64,000 nucleotides of DNA. Source: Halomicrobium katesii DSM 19301. Its GTDB lineage: Archaea; Halobacteriota; Halobacteria; Halobacteriales; Haloarculaceae. The notes beneath the pieces were generated by a model. That model ran no database searches and was not told where the DNA came from. It saw only the letters and a list, made by a program, of their open reading frames with translations. Position numbers and translations under genes: made by a program. Location of the stretch: assembly GCF_000379085.1 (NCBI RefSeq), contig NZ_KB905378.1, positions 1,039,864 through 1,103,863 of the forward strand. The letters are read 5' to 3'. This document shows, piece after piece, positions 25,374 through 33,572 of this stretch (the stretch's first letter is position 1; each line of letters begins with the position of its first letter).

Positions 25374-25910
25374 ATGAGCGACTGGATACCGACCATCTGT
25401 ATGCGCTGTGCCGTCGGCTGTGGCCACCTCCAGCGTGGCGTCGACGTCGGCAACGGGATCGACACCGTCCGCGGGGACGCCACCCACCCCGTCAACCAGG
25501 GGCTTGCCTGCCAGCGCGGCGTCAGCGAGACCCAGGACCCCGACGAGCGCGCGCTGGTCGCCGAGGAGTGGGGCGTTCCCGTCGATCGACTCCCGGACAG
25601 CACCGGCCCCGATCCGGTCGGAACCGTCGAGGCCGTCGACGACGAGGTGAACGCGGTCTGGACCGTCGCCACGAACCCGGTCGCGGAGATGCCCGACGCC
25701 AGCGCCGCCCGCGAGCGGCGACGACTGAGGGTCAGCACCGACAGTCGAATGCCACGTCGCTTTTGTACGCTCTCGAAGCGTCCGGGCTACCACGCCGACG
25801 CAACGGGCCGAACTGCCGTCCCCGTCGGTCCCAGCCCGAACGGGGTCGGAACAGCGTCGTTCGCGGCGGCCGTCACCGGCGATCCGCGCGGCCCTCTGAT
25901 TGTTTTCTAA
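25374..25910 (+). pseudogene. Collapsed molybdopterin oxidoreductase (nasA-like), internal deletions
   Basis: The frame opens with MSDWIPTICMRCAVGCGHLQ, and GLACQRGVSE follows near residue 43: the four-cysteine iron-sulfur site at the N-terminus of assimilatory nitrate reductase or formate dehydrogenase alpha subunits. It then jumps, near residue 80, to VDDEVNAVWTVATNPVAEMPD, a segment that normally lies several hundred residues later, and then to a C-terminal-like stretch (VSTDSRMPRRF). At 178 aa against the usual 700 or so, it has lost the cofactor-binding body. It is read as a deletion remnant, not a functional enzyme. Confidence 0.72.
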
Positions 25911-26076
25911 TAGAGCGTGGACGAAAAAGGGAACTATACCATGAGAGTAGTTATACTTGGATTAGCTTTAGCTGCCATTTTTGAGAGATTGTCGAGGAAT
26001 ATACTCTCCGAATATGAGTCTGAACGAGGGTGTCATAGAACGGTTCTCATGGTTTCGTTGACTTCCTCAAAACGCT

Positions 26077-26091
26077 GTACACTTGGTGCAC
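26077..26091. promoter_or_regulatory. Candidate operator upstream of the RHH gene, copy B
   Basis: GTACACTTGGTGCAC lies 23 bp before the start codon at 26115, next to the TTTTTAGTG TATA-like box. It corresponds to 13384-13398. Confidence 0.55.
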
Positions 26092-26114
26092 GCCATTTTT
26101 AGTGGGTTATAGAT

Positions 26115-26315
26115 ATGGGCAAAGAGAAATTCGGCGTTGCTGTTGACGAAGAGATCGTACAAGAAGTGGACGAATTAGTTGCTGAGTGTGACGATCTCGG
26201 AGCCAGCCGCTCCGAGATCGTCGAGGCCATCCTCACAGCGTTCGTTCAATCCGAGTCAAATCACGCTGAACGAGTGAGAGAAATCATAATTCGGAAACGA
26301 AAAGGGATACTCTAA
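26115..26315 (+). CDS. Ribbon-helix-helix protein encoded by the mobile element, copy B
   Basis: A 66-aa protein identical in all residues to the product at 13160-13360: N-terminal strand KFGVAVDEE, two helices joined at GASRSE, and a basic tail. It is probably a dimeric repressor acting on the two palindromes that flank it within the element (26077-26091 and 26331-26345). No other gene lies inside the element. Confidence 0.88.
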   Translation: MGKEKFGVAVDEEIVQEVDELVAECDDLGASRSEIVEAILTAFVQSESNHAERVREIIIRKRKGIL

Positions 26316-26330
26316 ACATTTCAACGCACC

Positions 26331-26345
26331 GTGCACCAAGTGCAC
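26331..26345. promoter_or_regulatory. Palindrome downstream of the RHH gene, copy B
   Basis: GTGCACCAAGTGCAC is a perfect palindrome around CAA, 15 bp beyond the RHH stop codon, equivalent to 13130-13144. Confidence 0.5.
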
Positions 26346-26848
26346 GGCTTTCTAAGCTAGTAACGCTCTATAATAATCACAATCTCGACCATAGTGTGTG
26401 AAGACTTCTATGACACCCTCGTCTGAACATCAAAAGTACCCAAGTGGTATAAAAAACGAAAATAATAATGACTCTTCCTGGAGTTCGCGGGCTAATATCA
26501 CCAAATGGGAGAACAACTATTACAATAATAGTAAATAGCATTGACACAGCAAATGCTGAAGTTATTTTAGCCATCATTAATGCAGCCCCTCTGGTATTTC
26601 TCCAACGCATAAGCAAGTGCTCACCTGTATTTTTCTATTGTCTTGATTATAAAAGTATTCCTCAAATTGATTTTCCCCAAAATTTCCTATTTCTACTCGC
26701 CTGCCCATCACCGTTTTGCGGATTGTACTAGGCAATTGGCAGCGTTGTCATTATGTGTAATCGCTGTAGCTTTAACTCGTCGTCGCAATCACCAATTTTG
26801 AGCGAGGCGACAACCATAGCCGCGAGATGGTCAAATTATAGGAGTTTT

Positions 26849-27781
26849 GGCCGTGTTTAGACGCTAGTAAGAGCGGCTAAATGTCTAACTTACTAGGAAG
26901 TGAAGCGGGAAAAGCCGGTTGTGTCTACACAGCTCGCCCGCTTCACTGATCGGGTTGTCTCGCTTGCTCAAAAAGCCGTCGTCGGCGAACCGGATCCAGC
27001 GTACGAAGAAGGAGAAAACGGCTACGCAGATTGGGTGATCGTCACGCTTCACGGTCTCCGCGAGTATCTTGATCACACGTATCAGCGGTTGCTGGACGTG
27101 CTCCACGAAATGCATGGAATTGTCGCCAAACTCGGCCTAGCAGTGGCTAATCTGCCTGATTTCACGACCGTGTGTACACGCAAGCAGGACCTGGAAATGC
27201 GTATCTGGCGTGTCTTGCTGCGGCTGTCGGCGGAGTTGCACGATCTTGGCGATGTTCAGGCGATCGACGCAACCGGCATGGATCGGATAGCCGCCAGCCA
27301 ACACTACGCAAAACGGACGAATTACACGTTCGAGCGGTGAAAACGACCCTCCTCAGTGATTGCAAGACAGGTGCGATTCTAGATATACATTGCTCGATGA
27401 AACAACCGCACGATTCTAAGATCGGCTGGCAAATGGTCAAACGCAACCTCGACAAACTGAACATTCTTACAGCTGACAAGGGCTACGACTGGTGGCTCCT
27501 CCGCCAAAGGCTCCGTACTGAAGGCGTCAAACCGGTGATTAAGCACCGCGAATTCGGCTGGCACGGCGTCGCCAACAATTTCTTGCAAGATGATACGATC
27601 TACCATCAACGCTCGAACGCCGAATCCACGTTTTTCGCGCTGCGACGCAAATACGGCGAGATCGTTCGGGCTCGAACCTGGTTCGGTCAGTTCCGCGAAC
27701 TCGTTCTGAAATGTGCTGTCAGAAACATCGAACTCAGCGTCAGCCACTCATGACCGTGAAATCACGCGTCTAAACAAGGCC
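26849..27781 (+). mobile_element. IS5-family insertion sequence, 933 bp
   Basis: Its ends are GGCCGTGTTTAGACGC (26849-26864) and GCGTCTAAACAAGGCC (27766-27781), an imperfect inverted repeat. It holds one transposase frame that is interrupted. The flanks show no clear target duplication, so a deletion or recombination may have followed insertion. Two MITEs with the same ends lie at 28155 and 47609. It truncates a Tat-signal protein gene at its right side. Confidence 0.85.
26900..27753 (+). pseudogene. IS5-family transposase, frameshifted
   Basis: The first part (GTG at 26900, stop at 27338-27340) gives 146 aa with the first catalytic Asp in QAIDATGMDR. The rest (VKTTLLSDCKTGAILDIHCS, LTADKGYDWW, SNAESTFFALRRKYG) continues in the minus-one frame and carries the second Asp and the Glu. 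The join lies at TACACGTTCGAGCGG (about 27324-27338): one base more would give a single frame. It may be a mutation, a base error or a programmed shift. The related copy at 44463 supports the full-length reading. Confidence 0.8.
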
Positions 27782-27992
27782 GAATGTAGCGGTCTTCGTG
27801 ACTCGGATCAGGACGATAGTGAGAGACGAGTCTCCCGTCCGTGTACACGGGTAACTGTTCGTCGTTACCTGGCCCCCCGGTACCGAGCGGTTGCACTGTA
27901 CTGTCCGACGAACGCTCGGCGGTTGCGCTCTGTACCGCACCGAGTAGCGATGTGGAGGCGATGCCCTTGAGGAATTTTCTTCGTTTCGTCAT
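27782..27992 (-). pseudogene. N-terminal fragment of a Tat-exported protein, cut by IS5
   Basis: From the ATG at 27992 the frame begins MTKRRKFLKGIASTSLLG, a twin-arginine signal (KRRKFLKG) with cleavage probable after ATA, followed by about 45 residues of a polar exported domain (LPVYTDGRLVSHYRPDP). It enters the IS5 end at 27781 and stops four codons later. The missing part is not found on the other side of the IS. Confidence 0.6.
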
Positions 27993-28154
27993 TGCAAGCA
28001 GATTTTGGTTTAGAGTGCAGTCAAAAAAATTATTATCTCTATTTGATTTTCAATGAAGTGGTTTGTAGGCAATGTAGAGGTTGATATAAAAGATAACGAA
28101 GATTTGGAATTGAGACCGGGAGAGTCGCCATAAATAGCAGAAAGTGTCTGAAAT

Positions 28155-28294
28155 GGCCTTGTTTAGACGCAGTACAAATCGGCTCTTGCGGCGTATGCTC
28201 CGCGAACAGATCGACACAATGAGGCACTCAGGACAGATTTTAGACAACCGCTACGGTCCGTGACTCGCCGATCGAGGAGCGTCTAAACACGGCC
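28155..28294. mobile_element. MITE with IS5-type ends, 140 bp, copy 1
   Basis: The ends are GGCCTTGTTTAGACGC and, on the right, GCGTCTAAACACGGCC. It is flanked by the 9-bp direct repeat GTCTGAAAT (28146-28154 and 28295-28303). The interior, including GCGGCGTATGCTCCGCG, is nearly the same as at 47609-47749 and unrelated to the transposase of the IS at 26849. It has no coding capacity and is presumably moved by that IS family. Confidence 0.9.
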
Positions 28295-28358
28295 GTCTGA
28301 AATCGTTTTTGATGATATCGTTAACCGAAGCGCCGGCCAGCGAAAGACGCCGTCCGAG

Positions 28359-29078
28359 TCAGTCCCGAAAGTTCTCGGGGACCTGGATGCTGTAGCGGCC
28401 GTCCTCTTGGAGTGCGACGATGTACTCCTCACGGTCGTACAGCTCCATCAGGTTCAGCTCGTACTGACCGGGTTCGAGCACTTTGATGCTCTCGAACTGG
28501 TCGTTGAGCTCCTCGCGGAGTTCTTCCAGCCCCGGTCGGTCCGCGCGGGGTTTCTGGTCGGCAGTTGGCTCGGCGTCGTCCTCGGCGGCGTCGGCCGAGA
28601 CACGATCGGCCGGGGCTGACTCGGAGGGCTCCGTCTGGGTAGGGCGAGCCGACGCGGGATCGTCGGTCTGGACCGGCTGAAAGTGATGCTCACCGTCGTC
28701 CGACGGTTCCGCAGGGAGCTCGTCGACGGAGACCACGTCCGTGCGGGCGCTGGCCTGGGCGGTATCTTCGGGACTGGGGCGAGAGTCCCCACGGTCGGGA
28801 CCCGTCGTGTCGGGACCGTCGCTTCGGGTCGGCGACTCCTCGGCAGTGGCACTCCCCATCAGGTCTTTGACCGTCGCAGCGGTCTTGCCGACGGTCTGTG
28901 CCACCGAGGATCCACCGGACGGTTCCGGTGGATCTGGCGGTTCCGCCGCGGTGTCGACAGAGTCGGCACCGGCGGGTTTGAACTGGAACTTGTTGCCGCC
29001 ACAGTCCGGACAGCCCGACAGCATCTCCTTGGAGCCGTCCGAGAACGTGCGGTCGCAGTTCGTACACTGGTGTGGCAT
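28359..29078 (-). CDS. oapC: Origin-associated zinc-ribbon protein OapC
   Basis: A 239-aa acidic protein. The N-terminal zinc ribbon has CTNC (near residue 5) and CPDCGGNKF (near 23), then a long disordered acidic/Ser-rich linker (about 35-170), and a conserved C-terminal domain (LREELNDQFESIKVLEPGQ; LNLMELYDREEYIVALQEDG). This matches the third gene of the haloarchaeal oapABC set beside oriC1. Its exact role in replication is not known. The start overlaps the oapB stop by 1 nt. Confidence 0.85.
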   Translation of the reverse strand: MPHQCTNCDRTFSDGSKEMLSGCPDCGGNKFQFKPAGADSVDTAAEPPDPPEPSGGSSVAQTVGKTAATVKDLMGSATAEESPTRSDGPDTTGPDRGDSRPSPEDTAQASARTDVVSVDELPAEPSDDGEHHFQPVQTDDPASARPTQTEPSESAPADRVSADAAEDDAEPTADQKPRADRPGLEELREELNDQFESIKVLEPGQYELNLMELYDREEYIVALQEDGRYSIQVPENFRD

Positions 29079-29458
29079 TATTGCCGGGTGACGAGGGCAC
29101 TGATGACGTTTTCGTCCTTGTGAAGCGTCTCGATCTGGTTGGCCGGCCCGATCACGGTGAGTTTCTTCGTCGACTGGGTGCCCATGAGTCGGTCGAGGAA
29201 GCTCGTGTCGGACGTCTCCGAGCGCGGGTAGGTCTCGATCTCGATGCCGTTGAACTCGTCGGGGCTGATCTCGGTCATCGTCACTTCGATCAGCCGCGAT
29301 TCCTCGTCCGGGGACAGCCCCTCTTCGAGGACGACGATTTTGCCGTCGCGGACGCCGTCGAGGATATTCCTGATCTTCTCCATGGAGGTCAGTCCGTCCA
29401 TCTGCTCGCCGCTGATCAGGTCGATCTGCACGCCGTCTTGTGGTTTTGCTTCAGCCAT
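29078..29458 (-). CDS. oapB: Origin-associated protein OapB (DUF2073)
   Basis: A 126-aa single-domain protein (VQIDLISGEQMDGL; SMEKIRNILDGVRDGKIVVLEEGL; KLTVIGPANQIETLHKDENVISALV) of the DUF2073 family. It always accompanies the OapA GTPase in haloarchaea near the main origin. It is probably a partner of the GTPase. It is in an operon: 6 nt after oapA and overlapping oapC. Confidence 0.88.
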   Translation of the reverse strand: MAEAKPQDGVQIDLISGEQMDGLTSMEKIRNILDGVRDGKIVVLEEGLSPDEESRLIEVTMTEISPDEFNGIEIETYPRSETSDTSFLDRLMGTQSTKKLTVIGPANQIETLHKDENVISALVTRQ

Positions 29459-29464
29459 CCACGA

Positions 29465-30106
29465 TCACCCGAAGTACTCCGCGATCTTGTCGTACACTTC
29501 GTCCATGTTGTCTCCTTCCAGGGCCGACAGCGGAATCGTCTCGTGTTGTGGGAACGCGTTGCGGATCCGCTGGACCGACGACTCTTCGAGGTCCGTCTTG
29601 TTCGCCAGAATCAGGACCGGCAGGTCCTGGCTCTCGATGATCCCGATCAGCATGGTGTTGACCTGCGTGAACGGATCCGTCGAGGAGTCGAGCACGTAGA
29701 TGACGCCGTCGACGTCCTCGCGGAGCCAGTGCATCGCCTCCGCGACCCCCTCGGTGGCCTCCCGCGAGCGACGCACGGCGTCGTCTTTCTCCATGTCGTG
29801 ATCGAGGAACTCCTCGTAGTCGACCTTCGTCGTTACGCCCGGCGTGTCGACGATGTCGATGTTGACCGTCGCGCCGTTGCGCTCGATCTCGATGTCCTCT
29901 TTCCGGCGCGCGCGCCTCGTTTCGTGTGGAATGTGACTCTCGGGGCCGACGGCGTCACCGGTCCAGTCACGGGCGATTCGGTTAGCCAAAGTCGTCTTCC
30001 CAGCGTTCGGCGGGCCGTAGATACCGATACGCTTGGGGTTCTCTTCCGAGAACAGCGTCGATGCCGCGCGTGAAATACTGTCTTTGAGATCTGTGAGCAG
30101 TCCCAT
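29465..30106 (-). CDS. oapA: Era-like GTPase OapA
   Basis: A 213-aa Era/Obg-type GTPase. G1 is IYGPPNAGKTTLANR (near residues 28-42), G3 DTPGVTTKVDY (near 87), G4 ILANKTDLEES (near 160), and G5 falls in PLSALEGDN. It lacks the KH domain of Era. In Haloferax-type origins this gene is the first of oapABC next to oriC1 and affects origin function; the mechanism is unknown. It is transcribed away from the origin, divergent from orc1. Confidence 0.9.
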   Translation of the reverse strand: MGLLTDLKDSISRAASTLFSEENPKRIGIYGPPNAGKTTLANRIARDWTGDAVGPESHIPHETRRARRKEDIEIERNGATVNIDIVDTPGVTTKVDYEEFLDHDMEKDDAVRRSREATEGVAEAMHWLREDVDGVIYVLDSSTDPFTQVNTMLIGIIESQDLPVLILANKTDLEESSVQRIRNAFPQHETIPLSALEGDNMDEVYDKIAEYFG

Positions 30107-30338
30107 CCTCGTTCCTCCCGCCCGAACGTCCGTATTCGGGGGCTTGAGCGTAGTAGAAAGGCGAATTCACTTAAGGCTACGTCAGACAACCATACCAGAA
30201 TTGATAGTACATCGAAAGATACAGCGAGAAAACCTGTCGAGAAAACGCGACGGGGACGAGACAGATGAGACGTGAGGGGCTGGGTCAGTGCTGGCGTGAA
30301 TGTGTCGAATGGTACCAATTCGAGAGCGGAATACAACA

Positions 30339-30368
30339 CCCCCACCCCTTCGTTTCGAGTGGAACACC
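30339..30368 (-). other. ORB (origin recognition box) with G-string
   Basis: On the minus strand it reads GTTCCACTCGAAACGAAGGG followed by GTGGGGG. The core TTCCACnCGAAACG and the G-run match the haloarchaeal ORB consensus. It points away from the AT-rich region. Confidence 0.85.
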
Positions 30369-30482
30369 ACAACCCCCCGTGGGGACCAGCGGGAGAGACG
30401 GGGCTCGCGCGGGAAATTCATGTGTGGTTCGCGCGGGAGGTTTCATCTGAAACGTCACTAGAGAGACGTGAGAACGTGTAGA

Positions 30483-30590
30483 ACAGCGTCTAGAATACTA
30501 GATACGACTAATTATATGTCTCTGTTTCTAGTGCGGTTTTGGTTCGCACGTATTATATATAAGTCTTCTCTTATCTAGTGAGACCTCGAC
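30483..30590. other. AT-rich candidate duplex unwinding element
   Basis: This is an AT-rich stretch between the inverted ORBs (TACTAGATACGACTAATTAT; ACGTATTATATATAAGTC), in strong contrast with the GC-rich flanks. It is placed where the DUE is expected in archaeal origins. Confidence 0.75.
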
Positions 30591-30622
30591 AGACTGCCGT
30601 ACCCCCCACCCCCCTCTTCAAC

Positions 30623-30651
30623 CCGTTCCACCCGAAACGAAGGGGTGGGGG
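30623..30651 (+). other. ORB with G-string
   Basis: GTTCCACCCGAAACGAAGGG followed by GTGGGGG on the plus strand. It is the inverted partner of 30339-30368 across the AT-rich region. Confidence 0.88.
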
Positions 30652-31139
30652 AGGGGAGATTCGTGTACACCCTCCCAAAATCCCACTCGAAGCCGTTCAT
30701 TTCTTGCTAACACTTCTCTTACACCTCCTCTCGAACACACCCGACAGTACAGATCCCCGTCCGTTTCTGGTCCGCCCGCTCCCATCCGCGGGCTCCCGTC
30801 CGCCCGCTTCCGTCCGCCGACCGTTCTCACTGTCGACACCCACCTCACCGTCGAGTGTGAATACGTCACGAACGTCTCCGTCTCGGGGGAATGCCTGCAG
30901 AACGGGACAGCTATCCACATCACGAAGGTACGGTGAAGCTGCCGTCAGTAACGACAGAGACACGAATCGGGGACCCGACGTAGCGCTGGATCGACACGAG
31001 TCTCCGTTCCGACCGAAATGTTTAATATCGAGTCACCCACGGGTTCTTGTGGTTCAACTGGACTCGCGCCGCTCGGCGAAATCCGCGTACAACGTCTTTC
31101 CGAGCGGTCTCGGTCGCGATTCCACACTGCGCACCGGTC

Positions 31140-31165
31140 TTTCCACCTGAAACGAGGGGGTTGTC
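31140..31165 (+). other. ORB upstream of orc1
   Basis: TTTCCACCTGAAACGAGGGG followed by GTTGTC lies 10 bp before the orc1 start codon. Binding here could both load initiator and repress orc1 transcription. Confidence 0.8.
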
Positions 31166-31174
31166 ACCACGACT

Positions 31175-32725
31175 ATGGACGAGACAGGAAACGACGCCGA
31201 CCCGAACACGCCGGATCGAGAGTCCTCAGAGGAGACCGACGACGACCAGCCCGACCGCGACAACTTCGGGACGGACCTCGACGACGTGGTGCTGGACGAC
31301 ATCGACACGGGCGAGGACGGGGCCACCGACGAGGCGTCCCGTGGCCTCTTCGACGACCTTCTCAGCGGCGAGCCGATCTTCGAGAACAAGGAAGTTCTCC
31401 GTCCCTCGTACACGCCACACAAGCTCCCACACCGGGAAGAGCAGATCAACAACATCGCGACGATCCTCGTCTCCGCTCTCCGTGGGGACACGCCCTCGAA
31501 CATCCTCATCTACGGGAAGACGGGGACCGGAAAGACTGCCAGCGCCAAGTTCGTCAGCGAGGAGTTGGAGACGACCTCACAGAAGTACGAAGTCCCCTGT
31601 ATGGTCGAGTACATCAACTGCGAGGTGACCGACACGCAGTATCGCGTCCTCGCACAGCTCGCCAACAAGTTCATCGAGCAGAACCGGACGTACATCGGCG
31701 ATCGCATCGAGGAACTCGATACGCTTCGCGAACGCGCGACCTCGAACCCGGACGAGAACCCACTCGCCGAGACCGACTTCGCGACCGTCGACGAGATCGA
31801 GGCGGAGATCGAACGGCTCGAAGCCGATCGCGCTGAGTTCGAGGAAGTGCCGATGACCGGGTGGCCGACCGATCGGGTGTACAGCTCGTTTTTCGACGCC
31901 GTCGACTACCACGAACGCGTCGTCGTCATCATGCTCGACGAGATCGACAAGCTCGTCGAGAAGTCGGGCGACGACACGCTGTACAACCTCTCCCGGATGA
32001 ACTCCGAGCTCGAACGCTCGCGGGTGTCGATCATGGGCATCTCGAACGACCTGAAGTTCACCGACTTCCTCGATCCCCGCGTCAAGTCCAGCCTCGGCGA
32101 GGAAGAGATCGTCTTCCCGCCCTACGACGCCACGCAGCTCCGGGATATCCTCGATCACCGCTCCGACGTGGCGTTCAAGTCCGACGCACTGACCGACGAC
32201 GTGATTCCGCTCTGTGCCGCCTTCGCGGCCCAGGAACACGGCGACGCTCGGCGGGCGCTCGACCTGCTCCGGACGGCCGGCGAACTCGCGGAGCGGGACC
32301 AGACCGACTGCGTCGAGGAAGACCACGTCCGACAGGCCCAGGAGAAGATCGAACTCGACCGGGTCGTCGAGGTGGTGCGGACGCTGCCGACCCAGAGCAA
32401 GATAGTCCTCTTCGCGATCATCCTCCTGGAGAAAAACGGCGTCCACAACATCAACACCGGCGAGGTGTTCAACATCTACAAGCGCCTCTGCGAGGAGATC
32501 GACGCCGACGTGTTGACCCAACGTCGCGTCACCGACCTCATCAGCGAACTCGACATGCTGGGGATCGTCAACGCCGTCGTCGTCTCGAAGGGACGCTATG
32601 GCCGGACCAAAGAGATCAGCCTCTCGGTTCCCATCGACGAGACCGAGGCCGTCCTGCTGTCGGACTCCCGGCTCGGTGACATCGAGGACGTGCAACCGTT
32701 CGTCCAGGCCCGGTTCGACAACTGA
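31175..32725 (+). CDS. orc1: Orc1/Cdc6 replication initiator
   Basis: A 516-aa AAA+ ATPase that binds ORBs and loads the MCM helicase. After an acidic N-terminal extension of about 60 aa come Walker A YGKTGTGKTASAKFV (near residue 113), an insertion of about 50 acidic residues (near 190-230), Walker B VVIMLDEIDKLVEK (near 249), sensor-1 MGISNDLKF, sensor-2 region HGDARRALDLLRTAGELA (near 355) and a C-terminal winged helix (VFNIYKRLCEE; RVTDLISELDMLGIVNAV). Position beside the oap genes and ORBs suggests the main-origin Orc1. Confidence 0.95.
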   Translation: MDETGNDADPNTPDRESSEETDDDQPDRDNFGTDLDDVVLDDIDTGEDGATDEASRGLFDDLLSGEPIFENKEVLRPSYTPHKLPHREEQINNIATILVSALRGDTPSNILIYGKTGTGKTASAKFVSEELETTSQKYEVPCMVEYINCEVTDTQYRVLAQLANKFIEQNRTYIGDRIEELDTLRERATSNPDENPLAETDFATVDEIEAEIERLEADRAEFEEVPMTGWPTDRVYSSFFDAVDYHERVVVIMLDEIDKLVEKSGDDTLYNLSRMNSELERSRVSIMGISNDLKFTDFLDPRVKSSLGEEEIVFPPYDATQLRDILDHRSDVAFKSDALTDDVIPLCAAFAAQEHGDARRALDLLRTAGELAERDQTDCVEEDHVRQAQEKIELDRVVEVVRTLPTQSKIVLFAIILLEKNGVHNINTGEVFNIYKRLCEEIDADVLTQRRVTDLISELDMLGIVNAVVVSKGRYGRTKEISLSVPIDETEAVLLSDSRLGDIEDVQPFVQARFDN

Positions 32726-32741
32726 CCGATCGGCACGCTCG

Positions 32742-32766
32742 CTCGACTCGAAACGAAGGGGTATCG
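32742..32766 (+). other. ORB-like box downstream of orc1
   Basis: CTCGACTCGAAACGAAGGGG then TATCG begins 16 bp after the orc1 stop. It has the ACTCGAAACGAAGGGG core but lacks the long G-string. Confidence 0.6.
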
Positions 32767-32840
32767 CGCCGCTCGACACGCTCGTTCGCCCTTCTCTCTA
32801 CAGGCGCGAGAACACCGCCGACTCGCTCGTCTCCCGACGA

Positions 32841-33488
32841 TCAGGCCAGCGCTCGCTGGAGCTGGAGCCGGATGTTGCCCAGTAGTGGCACTCTCGTCTC
32901 GGCGGTCCCGACGACCCAGGACTTTCGGACCGGATCGCAGGCACCGGGGCCACAGCTCGGCAGCCCGTTGACCTGGTCGTAGCCGGCGTTGTTGTCGCCT
33001 TTCGTCACGAAGCCGGCCGAGTCGGCCGGGCAGTTGCGCAGTTCCTCGCAGCTGTCGGCGTCGATGTAGGCGGGATCCGCCTTGTCGTACCAGTTCTCGC
33101 TCTCGTTGACCCAGAACATCGCTCGGTGTATCACCGGTGTCCTCGCACTGTCGCCGTCGGGCCGGAAGACGATCACGTCGCCGTCGTTCTGGAACGACCT
33201 GTAGCCGGTGTCAGCGCCGCGGTTCGCGGGCACGACGCCGGTGTCGACGTAGGCACCGTCTCCGGCGAACCGGTCCTCATCCATGACGAAGACGAGGTCG
33301 CCGGTGTCGATGTGTGGTTCCATACTTCCGGACTCGATCGCGACCAGCGGCGGCCACACGCCGCTGATCGCGAACAGCAACAGGCCGACCGCGACGACTG
33401 CGCCGGCACTGCTGACGAGATCGAACAGGTAGACGAGCCCGCCCGGTTGGTCGTCGTCGGGCGGGTTCGGACCGCGTGGCTCGCTCAT
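32841..33488 (-). CDS. Signal peptidase I (archaeal type)
   Basis: A 215-aa membrane protease that removes Sec signal peptides outside the membrane. One N-terminal TM segment (residues 22-44) precedes the catalytic Ser in VAIESGSMEPHIDTGDLV (near 55), the catalytic His of the ER/archaeal Ser-His type in TPVIHRAMFWV (near 120) and KGDNNAGYDQVNG (near 165), which holds the conserved Asp residues. It has an insertion with Cys (SCEELRNC; LPSCGPGAC), perhaps a disulfide pair. It converges on orc1. Confidence 0.92.
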   Translation of the reverse strand: MSEPRGPNPPDDDQPGGLVYLFDLVSSAGAVVAVGLLLFAISGVWPPLVAIESGSMEPHIDTGDLVFVMDEDRFAGDGAYVDTGVVPANRGADTGYRSFQNDGDVIVFRPDGDSARTPVIHRAMFWVNESENWYDKADPAYIDADSCEELRNCPADSAGFVTKGDNNAGYDQVNGLPSCGPGACDPVRKSWVVGTAETRVPLLGNIRLQLQRALA

Positions 33489-33572
33489 CGTCGTAGAGTG
33501 CGTGGAAACGACGTATCAACCTTCTGTCTCGGAGTTCGCTAGCCTTTTCTCGACTGGTGCCTAGCTGTCTGT

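Larger units (their letters stand above)
26026..26420. mobile_element. 395-bp transposable element carrying an RHH gene, copy B
   Basis: It has the same length and, as far as I can compare, the same sequence as 13055-13449 but inverted. The ends are GAGGGTGTCATAGAA and its complement. The flanks show the 8-bp duplication GTCTGAAC at 26018-26025 and 26421-26428. The single gene is the RHH protein on the plus strand. The near-identity of the copies points to recent movement. Confidence 0.88.
25968..26574 (-). pseudogene. Small membrane protein interrupted by the 395-bp element, copy B
   Basis: The minus-strand frame from the ATG at 26574 (MAKITSAFAVSMLFTII...) has two hydrophobic helices and runs into the element at 26420. 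Taking out 26026-26420 and one copy of GTCTGAAC rejoins ...LLMFR to LIFGEYIPRQ and ends at TAA (25968-25970), 67 aa in frame. It is AT-richer than its surroundings. The family is not recognised. Confidence 0.5.
30180..31170. other. Probable chromosomal replication origin (oriC1-type)
   Basis: This is the roughly 1-kb non-coding region between divergent oapA and orc1. It has an AT-rich stretch (30483-30590) flanked by two inverted ORB boxes with G-strings (30339-30368 minus, 30623-30651 plus), a third ORB just before orc1 (31140-31165) and C-rich tracts near 30370 and 30597. The layout oapABC-origin-orc1 is the known haloarchaeal main origin. Confidence 0.88.

Noticed and set aside
27841-28056. 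Plus-strand 71-aa frame opposite the Tat-signal fragment
   Set aside because: The minus strand has a clear twin-arginine signal; the plus frame shows no feature of its own.
30265-30481. Small frames in the origin region
   Set aside because: They overlap ORB and G-string sequences, are not acidic and have no start signals; the region is read as non-coding origin DNA.
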